DNA of 64,000 bases, from the NCBI GenBank assembly GCA_018398805.1, contig JAGFBZ010002332.1, positions 251,001-315,000 of the forward strand, read 5' to 3'. The position numbers were made by a program, and so were the translations under genes. This document shows positions 25,101 through 37,835 of this stretch, piece by piece (within the stretch, counting starts at the first letter, position 1; each line of letters opens with the position of its first letter). Below the pieces are notes generated by a model, which was not told the origin of the DNA, ran no database searches, and saw only the letters and a list, made by a program, of their open reading frames with translations. This DNA is from Hirundichthys speculiger. Its lineage: Eukaryota > Chordata > Actinopteri > Beloniformes > Exocoetidae.

Positions 25101-25849
25101 AGTTGACAGGACCCAAAATCAAAATCCAGTAGTCCAAAATAATGTAATTCAGTTAAACAAAAGGCACTCCATGCTGCAGGATAGCAAAAAAAAAAAAAAA
25201 AGTTATGAAGAAAGGAATAGAGGGAAATTAGGACCAAAGCTCAGGTCGCACAGGTAGTGGAAGCGCTGTGGTCCAGTTCTGCAGCTGTTGTGCTCAGTCC
25301 TCGACACAATTCTGAATTCCCACAAGGAAACGTTTTTAAATGCAGAGCATTTGTGAGTGCTGCCTACTCAGCTGAATTTGTGAAATTCAGATTTTACCCA
25401 AAGGCTTCAATATGTTGTATGTTGTTTGTACAATTGTCCATTTAAAAAGGATGAGTGGTGTGTAAATTGGGGGCGGTCGGACAAATGCTTCTGGAACGCT
25501 TCTAAACTGCACCACGGCACCTCTGGTGCGGCTATTCTCATTGACTTGAATGGCTACGATTAACATTGGATGGTGCAGTGGTGCTGCTGTTTAACGGCTA
25601 TCCTGTGTTCTGTGAGACTTGAGCTTAACAGAAACCGTAGACCATGACACAGGAGAGAAAGAATGTGCATTATGTAACAGTTCTGCAGTTACGTGAGTAT
25701 TCTCCAACCTGCCATCATTCCTAGGCATGTGAAAGTCCACCACCTCATTCTGAGATATACCCACATGGTGTTCTTTCATTGTTGTTTTGGTCTGATGTAC
25801 CACTTGTGGATCTCCATTTCCAATTCTTAGGTTTAGAAAATTCTGTATC
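22200..25849. other. Long stretch without recognised gene; weak GGGCC-type repeat
   Basis: No supported exon or transposon. A-runs at 23760-23770 and 25184-25200. At about 24715-24965, motifs of the form (A/G)TGGGCCA recur five to six times irregularly, which may be a decayed minisatellite. Otherwise the sequence shows no repeat I recognise. Several blocks (for example 23530-23740) are even in composition and could be conserved noncoding DNA, but one sequence cannot show it. Confidence 0.35.
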
Positions 25850-25862
25850 ATGTTTAGGTTCA

Positions 25863-26024
25863 AATGTGCATGGTTGTTCGTCTACATGTAGCCCTGCAAT
25901 GGACTAGCGACCTGTCCAGGGTGTAGCCCTGCCTTTCACCTGAAAAAAGCTGGGATAGACTCCAGCAGATCCCCGTGACCCTAGATAGGATTAAATGGGG
26001 TATGGATAATGGATGGATGGATGG
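25863..26024 (+). mobile_element. 5'-truncated LINE/SINE tail ending in (GGAT)n
   Basis: The block contains TGCAATGGACTAGCGACCTG, TCCAGGGTGTAGCCCTGCCT, GCTGGGATAGACTCCAGCAG and CCCCGTGACCC, and ends in repeated GGAT. This is the standard 3' tail of a widespread fish non-LTR family and its SINE partners. The 13-bp direct repeat ATGTTTAGGTTCA flanks it exactly (25850-25862 and 26025-26037), proving target-primed insertion and fixing both ends. Only about 160 bp was integrated. Confidence 0.92.
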
Positions 26025-26037
26025 ATGTTTAGGTTCA

Positions 26038-29000
26038 GGCACCTAAATCATTTCTTTTGTTTGAGGAAGATTTAAAATACACTGTAAAATGGAAAATTAA
26101 GAGGGTACCATACTTAGTTCTTTTTCTGCATACCAGGGTTGGAATTCAGCTCCTGCCACCTGCCAAATATGGGCTATTTTGTGTAGTAGCAGGTCAGTTT
26201 GCTCAATCTACCACCCAGTGTGGAAGATGCATAAAATGAATAATCTTCCATTAAGTGATGTAGTATACCACAGAATGGTATCATGATACATGGCTTCACG
26301 CATTGCAAGCAGAACCAAGGCCTCAAAGTATTTGTCTTTTTTTTTTTCAAAACAGCATTTTGTAAATGTTGGCATCAGAGACTGGCAGTTTCTGAAATTT
26401 ATATGCCACTATGCCAAGTGGGCCAAGAAAGTTAATTTCAAACTCTGCTGTATACGTATCTTTGTATGCCATTTTTAGCATGATTTCCATTGCACATGTG
26501 ATAAAAGGACATTGAGGGTCAAGTGTGATATCTTGAATTCCCTGTTGCTGTGTAGATGGCCCACTTCCTGTCAATGATGTGCTACACTCTGAATCTAAGG
26601 AGGGAGTTTTCTGCAGCTTACACCTTTCAGTAGTTAAGAGGAAAAAGAACATTTCTGACAAGAGATTTCCATTTGTGGTGATCACCAGCTGCTTCAGTGT
26701 GCAACATCTGGAGGAAATGTCTGAACTTCACCTCTGTGCTTTAACTTTCTCCTTTTCCCAACTCCACTACACTGTGCCTTATGTTTCATCCAGCTAGAAA
26801 GCAATTTCGTCCATAATTTTCATAGCGCCAACATCCCAAGTGAACAGCCAGCATCTTGTCCATAATTGCAGCCCTATTAAATCCCATCAAGTCATAAGCA
26901 TCAATTTGGAAGGCTATTCCGAATTTCATCAAGCAGACTTATGATCCTGACATTGTAGGAATTTCCAATGGAGTTCACTCTACATATGCTGTACAAAAAT
27001 CAATAGGTAATTTTGAAGACTTTTTTGGCATCTCATTAATTGATCAAGAATAGCCTAGTTTTCATTTCTTCCCATTTTCATATATTTTCTTGACAGCCCT
27101 AATGGAAACCTGATAATGTAAGCTGTGCAGTATGAATGCTCTCCAGGCAGTCCGTGAGGAATTCTGACCACGGTGCTAAACGATTGAGAACTATAAAAAA
27201 TGGATTTTAATAATGCAAATATTTAAAAGGCAGGTGAGGGTATGTCTTACATTATCATTCCATAAAAAATTGACAAGTTTCTAATAACTGGGCCTCTATC
27301 CTCATACCAAATTTCAGACATGATCTTCCACAACTTATCGTCCACTTTCCCATTCATGACCTGCTCTATCTAACTTGGTGAGAGATTTGTCATGTGCCTA
27401 ATTTAGATATTCTATATTCTGGGTTTCCGGACCCACAGGGAAAGACATAATTGAAAAGGCTGTGTCAAGCCTCCCCCACTCCACAAAAACCTCCCAGGGA
27501 CATGCTAACGTTAATTATCTCCCATTGCAATATGGCCTAGTTTTATAATTACTGGTCCTGCCAAATATACTACAACATACTAACCCCCTCACCAGACAGT
27601 TATTAATTTAGCGTGTGCAATCCATAGACATGTGCTGTACAGTTTGCCTGCTCACCTTATTTACAGACTGGATAACAATATTTGCACTTGAAGGTTTGAT
27701 TGGATTTAGTGTCACAGTCGCACACTGCGGGTAAGAAAACTGAGACAGGCTCTTCATTAGCTGTGCATATCTTATCGACATTAGTGTGCTTATTTCTGCA
27801 TCAAAGGGTTACAGTGTGCAAAGTAAACATTAAGATTAATTCAGTTGTCATAAGCCTTGTGAAACCAGCTGTTTAATGTCTTCTGCAGCTCTAAAGGAGC
27901 TGTCTTCCGTCTGAAGGAAGACTTTAGACTCTAGAGACATACTGCCAGCTCTTAGATGTTTGTAAACCTTTTAGAATTTTTCTTTTTTTTTCTAACTTCT
28001 GGATAAGAGATAACCAAAAAAATTTTTTTTAAATGTATTATTTATTTTTCCAACAGGAACCTCAGTTAAGCAAATGGTATCATAACGCCTTATAGAGTGA
28101 CTAAAATGGTCCAGATTGGCATATCTGTTGCTACCAAATGTATGCAAAGATTCTTCAGTATGTGATGTGACCGCTTCAAGCAGCAATGACTATGTATATA
28201 TTTAGATGACCATTTAACAGTCCGTCACATCGACTTGGATGCTTTTTAGCACAGTAGTTCATAAAGAATTGCTCACTTGCTACTTTCTTTCCATGCAACA
28301 CTTCTATTGCTTTTAAAGTCACTACTTTGACTTGGTCATTCAACAACACAATCTACTTCATTTTGGAGAATGTTTTTTGTTTTTCTGGTCATTTTCTTGC
28401 TGAAGGTGGTTTCAGACGACACTACACGTCTTGTAACCATGAGTCTGGAAATCGTTATTGTCTCATGGTGGTGATTGGCAACAGGGGATCACAATCTTAC
28501 AACTTGGCTATGCACTTATTATCCGGTCTCTAAACCATGTTTTGTTAACAAAACATGCACAGGAGGTCAATCCATCCATGCATTAAAGAGGCAACAGCCA
28601 AAGGGCCGAGACCTCCATATGTTATTGTGTGGCACCAGTCTGAGGTATAACTGGGATGAGACAGGGGGCCCCATATGTCATATGTTTGTCACATGGGGTC
28701 AACATTGCATACTGACCCCATGTGAATTGCTAGCAATGTTTGTGTTCAGGTACATGACTGATAGATGGGCATGGGCCCAAAAAGGGTGTTTCATCTAAAA
28801 ACATAAGTTCCAATATGGAACCTGTGGACAATTGCATATGGGGCAGCATTTTTCGGCTCATTTATATCTGAGGCGGGCCCCACAAGCCAAGAAATATTGG
28901 CTGGTAACTCATTTCAGCCACTGCTCACAGTTCATGACCAGTAAATGGGTGTAGGACTAAAATGCACTGAGTCAAGTTTGTCTGCAGCTGACCTGAAGAA

Positions 29001-30839
29001 ATACTTGGAGACCATGCAATCTAACCAAGTTACGCAAGACCTAACACAGGTGAACATTTCTATTTAAAAAATAGACCTAGGGAAGAAACTCCCAGTACAA
29101 GCTGTATGTGACAGAAAAAGTTTTCTAAACATTCTCTATCTGTTGACAGTCAATCTTCAAGCATCTTTGATGAGTCTTGGAATAGTTCAGACATAATGAC
29201 CGACTTACAACTGGCGAGCTTCAATTTGTCAATTTGATCAAGGGTTGTTGTTGACTGACTGAGCATCTTGCAAATCTGGCTTAAAATTGGTGCATTGTTG
29301 TGAAGTCGACTTAAAGAAAGCCTTCTCCTTTAAGATTTAGTTCACAGGGGTGATGGAAATCGATTGCTGCAATTTGTACCGCAGCAGCGTGAAATCCAGT
29401 GTGCAGAGTGAAGGTGTACTCCACGGTTAAAACGTGAAAAAGACACTCGCTAAGGTGCATTTCTAAACTGGAAACAGTTCCTTAGCACCTTGTTAATGGA
29501 AGAGCAAGGCTGGTATTGGCGTTTCGTATTGTAATCATTTATTTAGTTATAATTCACAGAGCATACTGGTTGCTATTAAGTGTAGAGGTTTGTCGCTTTT
29601 GATGCCCACTACTAGATACCGATTTACTTTGGTAAATTACTCATGCTTAGTCAGTAGTGTAAAGGAAAGGTTTATATGCTATAATGTTATTTGTTGACCA
29701 TACACTCCATATGGTCACAGTTACAATATTGTGTATCTTATTTTATTTCATGCTACATGAAATGTATAAAAGGAATATTAAATAGACATGAAATATACAT
29801 GGTAATAGCCCTCAGGTTAAAGATTGTCAAGGATAAAAGGTTGAAATAATTTAAGGTAAAAATTTCATGTATGGTTAATAAATAAGGAAAAAGGGTTAAA
29901 CGCAACGTACAGTTTGAGTTACTACTCGTATTTCTTTTATTCAGTACATTTTGTAGCTCTTATGTTGCATTCGCATGTAAGGCTGTTCAATAAAGGGATT
30001 GTGAACCATCAGTTTGAGAGACCATCATTTTAACCGGGATGCTACAATCAGGACCATCATCCTATTGAGTGTGTACTTTTGTATTCACATAAACTGCCAA
30101 TCATAGAGGGTAACATTGTTTTGAAACTCGTTTCATCTCACACTAGATTATTTACCTCAAAAAGGAAACTTGCAAAGTATCATATGTTATTTCTGGCTCA
30201 ATGCCGCTTTAGTTCCCGGGTTTTTGAAGCCTAGCACCACAGTGGGCAGTTGAATAACCATCATCTGCTGTCCCTTATACTGTCATTTGAAGTCTCAACC
30301 CTTCTCTCTGACTCTGAATCACCCTCCTCTCTCAGAATTTGAAACAATGCATCTCTTAGGTCTCAATGTGGAGCACAACAGCAACACTAATCTCTTTGAG
30401 ATTTTTGTAATTCTAAACATAAAAGGACTCCATACTTCATAACGTAAGACTCTCTGCTTCTCTGAACTCAGCTCTGCTTTCTGTGTTGCTTTCTGCTAAT
30501 GACATCATTATGCAGTATTTTTAAAAGAACTTCACTCCTTTCTTATTAGGATTTTACAGGGAACATCACAATTACTTGGCATTTTGGCATGCTGAAAAAT
30601 TACCCAATGTCTCTTTTTCCTTTTCTCATCCGTTCCAGCCGAACCCAAACACTTCTCTGAGCCAATGTATATTAATTGGTTTTATTTTTGCAAATCATTA
30701 ACTTTTAAACTTTTTTTTTTCCATCAAAGTGGAAAAGTCCAGAATGCTATGAAGCAAACCTGAAACTTATTTCACATTTTGCAAAAGTTCAGTTTTTGTA
30801 GTTCTTTGTTGAGTGTTCAACATAATAGCTTTTTATCCT
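26038..30839. other. Long stretch without recognised gene or mobile element
   Basis: AT-rich, with a poly-T at 26339-26347 and T/A runs near 27980-28032. From 28655 to 28960, GGGCC-containing motifs recur loosely, as near 24.8 kb. No domain-bearing frame, RNA gene or transposon terminus recognised. Confidence 0.35.
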
Positions 30840-32330
30840 TGAATCCTTCATGATTTTCCAGCTACTCATATTACTTCTTCTTGATGTTGCCGTCACCTGG
30901 GATTGCCATGTCTACCACGACCACTTTTCTTCTGCAGTTTGTTGACCACCACAAAGCCCGATTGGGTAGCCATCACTAGTTTATCAATCTAGAATTGGAA
31001 GTGTTGCGATGTCCTATGTCTGTACCGCGGCTTAAGGAGTACTGATTTAAAAAGTGCTGGCGGTTCGTTAAAACAACAATTTAAAGATGAGCTAAAATAT
31101 ACTATAAATATAGTATGACCATTAAGAATTAGTTAAAAACCGACTATGCCGCCTAGGGATGAGCCCAGGACTCTCCAAGGCTCACAGGTTCTCTAAAGGA
31201 ATCAGAGGTAAACAGAGTTAAAAGAATGTACCAGCATCAGTTAAAAAGGTTTTATTGCTTAATATACTAAAAACTATAATGATGTCCATAAAAAAATGTT
31301 TAAAAATCCCAGGACGAGTGCTCCAACTTTGTCTCCTCACTCAGTCCTCTCTCCCTCTCCTGGTCGATCCCCGTAGGCACCCACAGCTAACCGCATCCTT
31401 GGCCAGCTCCTCCCACGCCTGGCGGTGGCCTTGCACTCTGCGGCTGTCCTCCGGTAGTCCTATCAGAAGGAACCGAAATACCTGGAGCTGGTATCGTGGA
31501 TATGATAGCTTCAAACTTTGTACCCCCCTTGCCTGGCCCCGCAGCCAACCCCTCTTGTACCCGCTGCACACAAGACCGAAGAATACTCAGTATTCCTGGA
31601 CGGTGATCAAGTCACCACCCAGGCTGGAGTATTCACGCCAAACCGGTACACGTCGCTGCGGTTCAGGCTGGGTCCTCCTGGTTCTGGGTCCCTACACAGC
31701 CACCGTGTCTGCAGGTGCTGGTTGGATGAGTGGGTCCTCCCTTGTCTCTTGGCCAAGTCATTTTTCAGTCAAGTCTGGGAGTTTAGTTGGGTGCTGCCTC
31801 TAGGGGAGCAAGACACACTGCATGCAAATAAACCCAAAAAATTTTTACACTTCAAAACACAAAAATCATGCAAACACCCATGCACACATCTCCTAAAACT
31901 GTTTCCTTCACAGAAGTGCCACAGGATCTTTCATTCCCCAGCACTCTTGCAGCTATCTCCCATCTTGACTTTGGGACTTCCAACCCATACTCAGTACAGA
32001 TGTTCCTATACACTGTTGCAGCTACTCGGTACTTACTTGCCTACATCTTTACATCCTTCTATTATGCACTTGACTGTCTCAGTCCAAACCAGGGGTCATG
32101 TCTGATGCGGTAGGCCCTGGCCTCTATTGCTGTTCTGCTCCTGTATTGCTATGATTAGTGCCTCAATGCTGTCTTTCAAACCAGCCTTTTCTAGGCTCCT
32201 CCTTCTCTTCTTCCTCCTCATTGGATTTCTAGTGTTCGAGACATTCATTTAGCATTTCATCATTAAGGGCCACCTTTCCTGGTGGCTTTGACACTAATGA
32301 AACCATGGCCTTCCTCCTTCCACTTCTTGT
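30840..32330 (-). pseudogene. Non-LTR retrotransposon ORF C-terminus, split by an LTR insertion
   Basis: On the minus strand, 32330-31913 gives KAGLKDSIEALIIAIQEQ, then VYRNICTEYGLEVPKSRWE and a KILWHF block. At 30997-30840 it resumes with KLVMATQ, VVVNKLQKK and GDGNIKKK. These occur in this order in the C-terminal part of a common fish LINE polyprotein downstream of its reverse transcriptase. Stops (for example near 30985 and 30865) and frameshifts show decay. Between the halves sits a 911-bp insert; dropping it and one copy of its 4-bp duplication joins the two halves in frame. The clade of this LINE I cannot name with confidence. Confidence 0.8.
31002..31912. mobile_element. Probable solo LTR inserted into the LINE
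   Basis: The 911-bp insert begins TGTTGCGATG and ends CCTTCACA, the TG...CA ends of a long terminal repeat. GAAG flanks it on both sides (30998-31001 and 31913-31916) as a 4-bp target duplication. It contains no retroviral genes. AATAAA occurs on the plus strand near 31826, and GCAATAAAACC on the minus strand near 31244-31254, so orientation is open. A solo LTR left by recombination is the simplest reading. The family is unknown, and the open frames across it are not conserved coding sequence. Confidence 0.72.
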
Positions 32331-32402
32331 GGTCAATACAAGTTCAATCTGAGCATCAGAATAGCGAGGAAAGTGGGTTGAAGTGATTCTGAACATGGCA
32401 TG

Positions 32403-32800
32403 GTTCTAGTAGACCATGTCCATCCTTTTTATGACCACAGTGTACCCATCTTCTGAGGGGAACTTCCAGCAGCATAATGCACTTCGTCACAAAGCTCAAG
32501 TCATCTCAACGTGGTTTCATGAACACAACATTGAGTTCACTGCACTCCAGTTGCCTCCACCTCTGCCAGATCTCAATCCAGTAGAACACCTCTGGGACGT
32601 GGTGGGATGGAAGATTTCGTCATAGACGTAAAGCCAACAAATCTGCGGTAACTTCGTAATGTCATCATGTCAATACGGACCAAAATCTCGGAGGAAATTT
32701 CCTAAAACCTTGCCCAGTCTTTGCCACAAAGAATTAAGGCAGTTCTGAGGGAAAAAGGGGGTCCAACCCAGTATCAGATCAACAACATCTACACAACAGA
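32403..32800 (+). pseudogene. Tc1-like transposase C-terminal fragment
   Basis: The frame from 32416 reads FMTTVYPSSEG, FQQHN, HKAQVISTWFHEHNIEFT, PDLNPVEHLWDVV, which is the second half of a Tc1 transposase catalytic domain. The usual QQDN is QQHN, so the second catalytic Asp is lost, while the DxNPxEHLW motif with its acidic residues is kept. After 32625 the frame is broken, but matching pieces continue (ISEEIS, then RIKAVLREKGGPT near 32735-32770). The N-terminal half is absent, and no terminal inverted repeats were found. Confidence 0.82.
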
Positions 32801-35800
32801 AGTCTTTGAAGAACTAGGGGAATATTAGAGATTTAAGACCATTACAAGAAATCTCAGGCATTTGCCCACTATTATTTAAATCTGTAGAAATCATTTTTGG
32901 GTCTGTAATTGGCATGGAAAGGTTCAAAAAGCTTTTCATTAAACCATGTAAAATTGGATCCAGGTTTAAAGTGACATATTAGATGAGAAAGGAAAACAAA
33001 CAAAACAACAACAACAAGGGGGCTGATTCCCCCTGCTCCTATTGATTTCTGCCCATGGCTGTAACATTTGATCCATTTGTTTCATCTCAAAGCAGCAGAC
33101 AGTCAAAATATAAGTGGAAAAGTGTTTGATGAACATCAATAACATTAGCAAATTGTTTCCTTTAACCTTGAAGCCATGACGGTTAGTTAGGCACACATAA
33201 ACGGGGACTGTATTAAGTCCAAACTCTAGTATCACTCCTTGCAGACCTTGACAAAATAACGATCGAAGAAGAAAACACCTAAAAATCCCTGTGCCTTTCA
33301 CGTATAAACCCATGCAGTTCTGAAGATCAATTTTGTCATTAAATGCATTTGGCATATAGCATATGGGGTGAAAATTTTTTAATTAAAAATTCAGCAGCTG
33401 GATGAATTATTCTGTATCTCATCATCTTAGAGAGCCCGGGGTAAAACAGAGAGATGGTGTAATGCATATGAGAAGCGTTCGTCTTAAGTTTCTTCTCATA
33501 GCGATGCGGGACATCAACAAGATTCACTTTCTATTCAAGCGCTTCTGGTTAGAAATACCAACAAAAAACATTATTTTCAAAATATGTGTGTTGGAGTTCA
33601 TTTTATCCCTGAAATGAAACATTTGAGCGGGTTATTATTTACTCTTGCATTGAGGATCAAGGATCTAACATGAAAATTAAAATGTACCTGCCAAATAACT
33701 CCAAGGACAGATATTTTATCCCACAGAAGAAGGAAATTGTGGCTCTCTTAGTCTACCGTTTGTTGCTGGTCCCCTGGAGTTAAAGATGTTTGTTTCCCAG
33801 CATGTGAACATATTTACAATATGAATAAATATATGCATCACACTGGTGTGTCTCTACATATCTGACAGAAGAAACACTTGTTGCAATGTTAGCTTTAGTG
33901 CTGGAATATTAATAACTAGGATTTTCTTTCTTCACATTGCCGTGTCTTTGGCCACATCCAATTACTTCAGTTACTTCATGCCACTCTAAAATTAAAGATA
34001 GCAATTAAGTGACAAACCGCTTACCCACATCTCATCACTGACTAAAGGTTAACAGCAAGCGAGGACAGATATAGACCAGGAAAGTAAAACTCTATAGGTT
34101 CCATCGGCTTTTTTCTCCCCCGTAGAGTCCCAAAGCAGTCGCTCCACAATATATCTGGTTAACCCTCTGCTCAGATTTTATTGCACTGATCCCTCAAGCT
34201 ATGATCTACATCAAGCAAAGTCTCTCCACCTCTATTAGCACAAGCACTTGTTAAATTAAAGCAAAAGATGTGAACTTGATTTTCGCCCTACTTAAAAAAA
34301 AAGAAAAATCTAAATGTATGCGGTGTATGTTCTGAGAGCTACAGCTGAAAATATAGCATCAAAGTTGCATTTATTTTCCATTTCTTGTTTTGTTTTGTTT
34401 TCTTTTTCAAAAAGGATATAAACTGGTGTCTCCAGCGCTATAAAAACTGTCCTCAGATGTTCATCTTGGAAAATAAGGCAATAGATCAGCAGCAAGTTTT
34501 ATGGGAGCCAGCGAGTGCAAACGAGGCCATGCTCATCAGGAAACATCATTAAAGGAGCTATCCCACACTTCCTCACTTTTTTATTGTAGCCTCTATTAAT
34601 TCATTTCTTGCAGACCTAGGACAAAAATGTATATATCCTTTTTGGCAGAAAAAAATACACACATATATACATACACACACTGGATATATACATAAATACA
34701 TGCATACATACATAGTTTTAGTGAATACAGAAACAATACTTGATACAAGTAAGTTTTAACAAAGGTTTTAAGTGATTTCTTTGCGTAAATGCATAAATAC
34801 AACATGTATCTCACCTTAACACAACTGTGTTGATATTTACCATCACTTACACCATTCAGTTACATTAAATCTAATGTATGCTGGACTAATTCAACAGTTA
34901 GCAAAAGAATGAATACGAAGCTACAAACTGGAAGCTAGCTTCAGGTCTGAAGGTTTTCAGGTTTAACTGTGAATCAGATGGACCTGTGCTTGCTGTGATT
35001 CTACATTAAAAGTTTAACTTGAAGCACCGCTGCATGTTAAACTCGAAATGTTGTTTAACATGCAGGTGGAATTGTATACAAAAGCGCAGCTAAGCTTAGC
35101 CACATGTCTTCTGAAATGCTGTAGCGGGCTGTTTTCTGTTGGACTTCTTTTTTGTTGCACTCTAAAATTTGCTTTTTTTTTTCTTAATGTTTTTTTTGCA
35201 TTTTCTAAAATAATGCTTCTTTTTCCTCTATTATATTTTGTTTTTGTGGCGTTTTCTGGATTTCCTGTTCTACTTTCTGAACTTCAGTAAAACCAAACTT
35301 TCGATGTCTTCTAGTATTACCGTTTTGTTGTGTTTTCTATAATAAGTGGAATTCTAAAATACTGCAGTGTTTTGTTTTTCATTTTTTCATGAATAAAAAA
35401 AAAAGATAGCGCATGAGAAGCTGCTGACCTGAATGTTATAATACCCTTCATTATTGGCACTGGTTAGTTTTTTTATTCAATGGAAGACATACATTTTGAA
35501 ACTACTATGTTTCAGTGTTCCTATTTTCTTGTTATTCTTCTACGGTTAATTCTGCATCAGTACCGGCAGTATTTTTCTTGTCTTTTCATTGTTTAGGAGG
35601 CTGTTTCTCGTACACATTAGGACAGTACTGTCCGATAACAGATGAATTAAAATAATAGTCATCTTGGATTGGGCTGTTGAACAATATCTTGGATCTATAA
35701 GACACTTTGTGTGTTTTGAGGTGACAGAAACTAATTAGTAAGCCCAGTACCTTTTGCTAATCATATATTATGATCAGTCTTTCATTTCCATCAAACAGCA

Positions 35801-36867
35801 AAGCTTTTCTTGAGATTTTACAGCCTGTAAGTGGACCGTAAAACTCAAGTTGCTGTTGCAAGTCAAGGATTAGCTCCAGTCTTGTCGCCTTTCATTTAGA
35901 TCATTTGTCAACCATGAGTACATTTCAGTCTCCTAACTATGACAGTGATCCTAAACCATTTTTCTCTATTAAAAACATTCCTTCTTGACTTGACTCTAAA
36001 CAGTTAACTGTGCTGAGCAAATTGGTATTTGTTGTTATTGCAGCTTGGATATCTTCAGGACTTTTTGAAAGCTTTTCCTCCCACACCCTCACACTTTCAA
36101 GAAATTTTGTTGAATTGAGTTGAATTTTTGTCGAGAAATTTGCCATTCTAATTTTTGATATAAATCACATGAAAGCTTTGATATAAAAGGCTGCATGCTT
36201 CATTTATTCCTGTAAATTGTGTTGAAACAGCAACGCTGCTCTGGTGTTTCAGTACATATGGAGTAAAACACCTCACCTTTACAAGAACAGGCTCTGTTCC
36301 ATTTTTTTCCACCTTATCTGTGGGCTTTGCAGCTTCTCCCAGCGGGTCTGAAGCTTCCTCTGACTTTGTAAAGACACATCAAGTGTGCTGCAGACATGAG
36401 AATAACTGTCTCTGTAACCGTGTAAACCGTGTGATTGACAGCTCTCTTGAACATGCTTCCCTGTCTGCCAAGTACCAAATGCATGCTGGGAAAAGCTCCA
36501 GCCCTGAGCCAAAAAGCCAAATAAATCCATGCTCCCTGTAAGGGTGAGCATGGAAATAACAGCTTGACTGTAAATACAGCACAAAGTGTCACTGAGGTGA
36601 TGTACCACTATGATCAACAAATTCCAAATACTACAAACGAGCCGACAGAGCGGCGTGGAGGTGTCCCTTGGCCCTCCATTACAATAATACTCACATATAG
36701 GATGTTTCAGTGCTTTGACTGCTGTTTTGTGATAACTGTAAGAAATAGGCCATGTTCTATTTGTAAAAAGGTGTTTCTTTAAAGCAACTCTGCATAACTT
36801 TTCCACCTTAAGATTTTATCTTTAAAATTTCTCTGATGGTTCATTGACTTTTATTAGGCCTTGGATA
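32801..36867. other. Long stretch without recognised gene or mobile element
   Basis: Only simple sequence: (TA/CA)-rich microsatellite at about 34653-34712, A-runs near 34295 and 35395-35404. No supported exon, although several AT-rich blocks are free of repeats. Open frames here have no recognisable domain. Confidence 0.35.
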
Positions 36868-36869
36868 TA

Positions 36870-37571
36870 CAGTGGTACCTCTACTTACGAAATTAATTGA
36901 ATCTGGAAGTAGTTTCGTCACCTGAAAATTTCCTAAGTAGAGACGCGTTCTCCATGTAAATGCCCTAATCAGTTGCAAGCCCCCCAAAATTCGAACATAA
37001 TTTTTTTAAAATAAATTATAAATAATACATGGAACAACATAAAGACCTGTAAGAGATAAATGTTAGAACTAGAAAAGCACTCGGAGAGCGCAGACCTCCA
37101 CCAAGCGCAACAATTATCAAAAATTTGAAAGTGATCCAGGATTTCTTCTGGATCACACCCAAAATGAAATCAGTACTTCCTTTTCACATTTCTGACAACT
37201 CCTAAAAATTTAATCAAAATCCATCAATAACTTTTTGAGTTTTCTTGAACACAGACAGACAAAAAATTGTTCGTTTACCTGGGTTGCTGGGTTACGCTCA
37301 TACAAACAAGGGGCCCTCCTAGCCAATGGGATGCTAAGCGATAGCCAATGGCAGAGCAGCTTGGACGCACTGCTTTCAAACCGAGATACAGAGCCGACAA
37401 GTATATTTACATTCGGTAAACTCTGGGAGTTGCGAGTAGCAGCGCATACTGTATTTTTGCCATTCGTATCCTGAAATTTCTTTTGTAACAAGAGGCAATA
37501 TTTTCCCGTTGAGGCCTTTCGTAACCTGAAAAATTCGTATGTAGAGACGTTCGTAAGTAGAGGTACCACTG
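36870..37571. mobile_element. TA-flanked MITE with exact 22-bp inverted termini
   Basis: The left end CAGTGGTACCTCTACTTACG (and two more bases) is exactly inverted at the right end 37550-37571. TA flanks both sides (36868-36869 and 37572-37573), as for Tc1/mariner/pogo elements. Further inside, GTAAGTAGAGACG / CGTATGTAGAGACG motifs recur. A LINE/SINE-like tail (37069-37262) is nested within. No transposase. Termini of this type suggest a pogo/Tigger-related MITE. Confidence 0.88.
37069..37262 (+). mobile_element. Short non-LTR retrotransposon tail nested in the MITE
   Basis: Starts with AAAAGCACTCGGAGAGCGCA and GACCTCCACCAAGC, and ends with ATCCATCAATAACTTTTTGA, GTTTTCTTGAACACAGACAG. This is the arrangement of a common fish/vertebrate non-LTR (RTE-type by recollection) 3' tail ending in ACAGAC repeats. 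No clear target duplication seen. Confidence 0.6.
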
Positions 37572-37835
37572 TACATGTAATTTTAATGCATACATGAATG
37601 CATGTAAACCGCACTTGTTTGGTGGTCACGCATGTCCTAGAAAAAGAAAAAGCAACGTGTAAGTGAGATGCAATATTCACTTGAACACTAGAGGCGCTAG
37701 TGTAAATCGATGCAGCAGTTGACCGCAAGTGACCGGCGAGGGACCTACTCTTGGTGTTTCTTGTTGTCAGTTTCTTGCACTGGGACAATAACAGAAACAA
37801 ACTTATTTCCTGGTGACATTGATGTAATGGCCTAA

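Noticed and set aside
31255..32105. Two long overlapping plus-strand open frames (182 and 195 codons)
   Set aside because: They run across the solo-LTR/LINE junction at 31912 and are antisense to the recognisable LINE coding sequence; no domain is visible.
36279..36806. 175-codon minus-strand open frame
   Set aside because: No recognisable domain, several overlapping frames of similar length on both strands, and no splice or promoter context.
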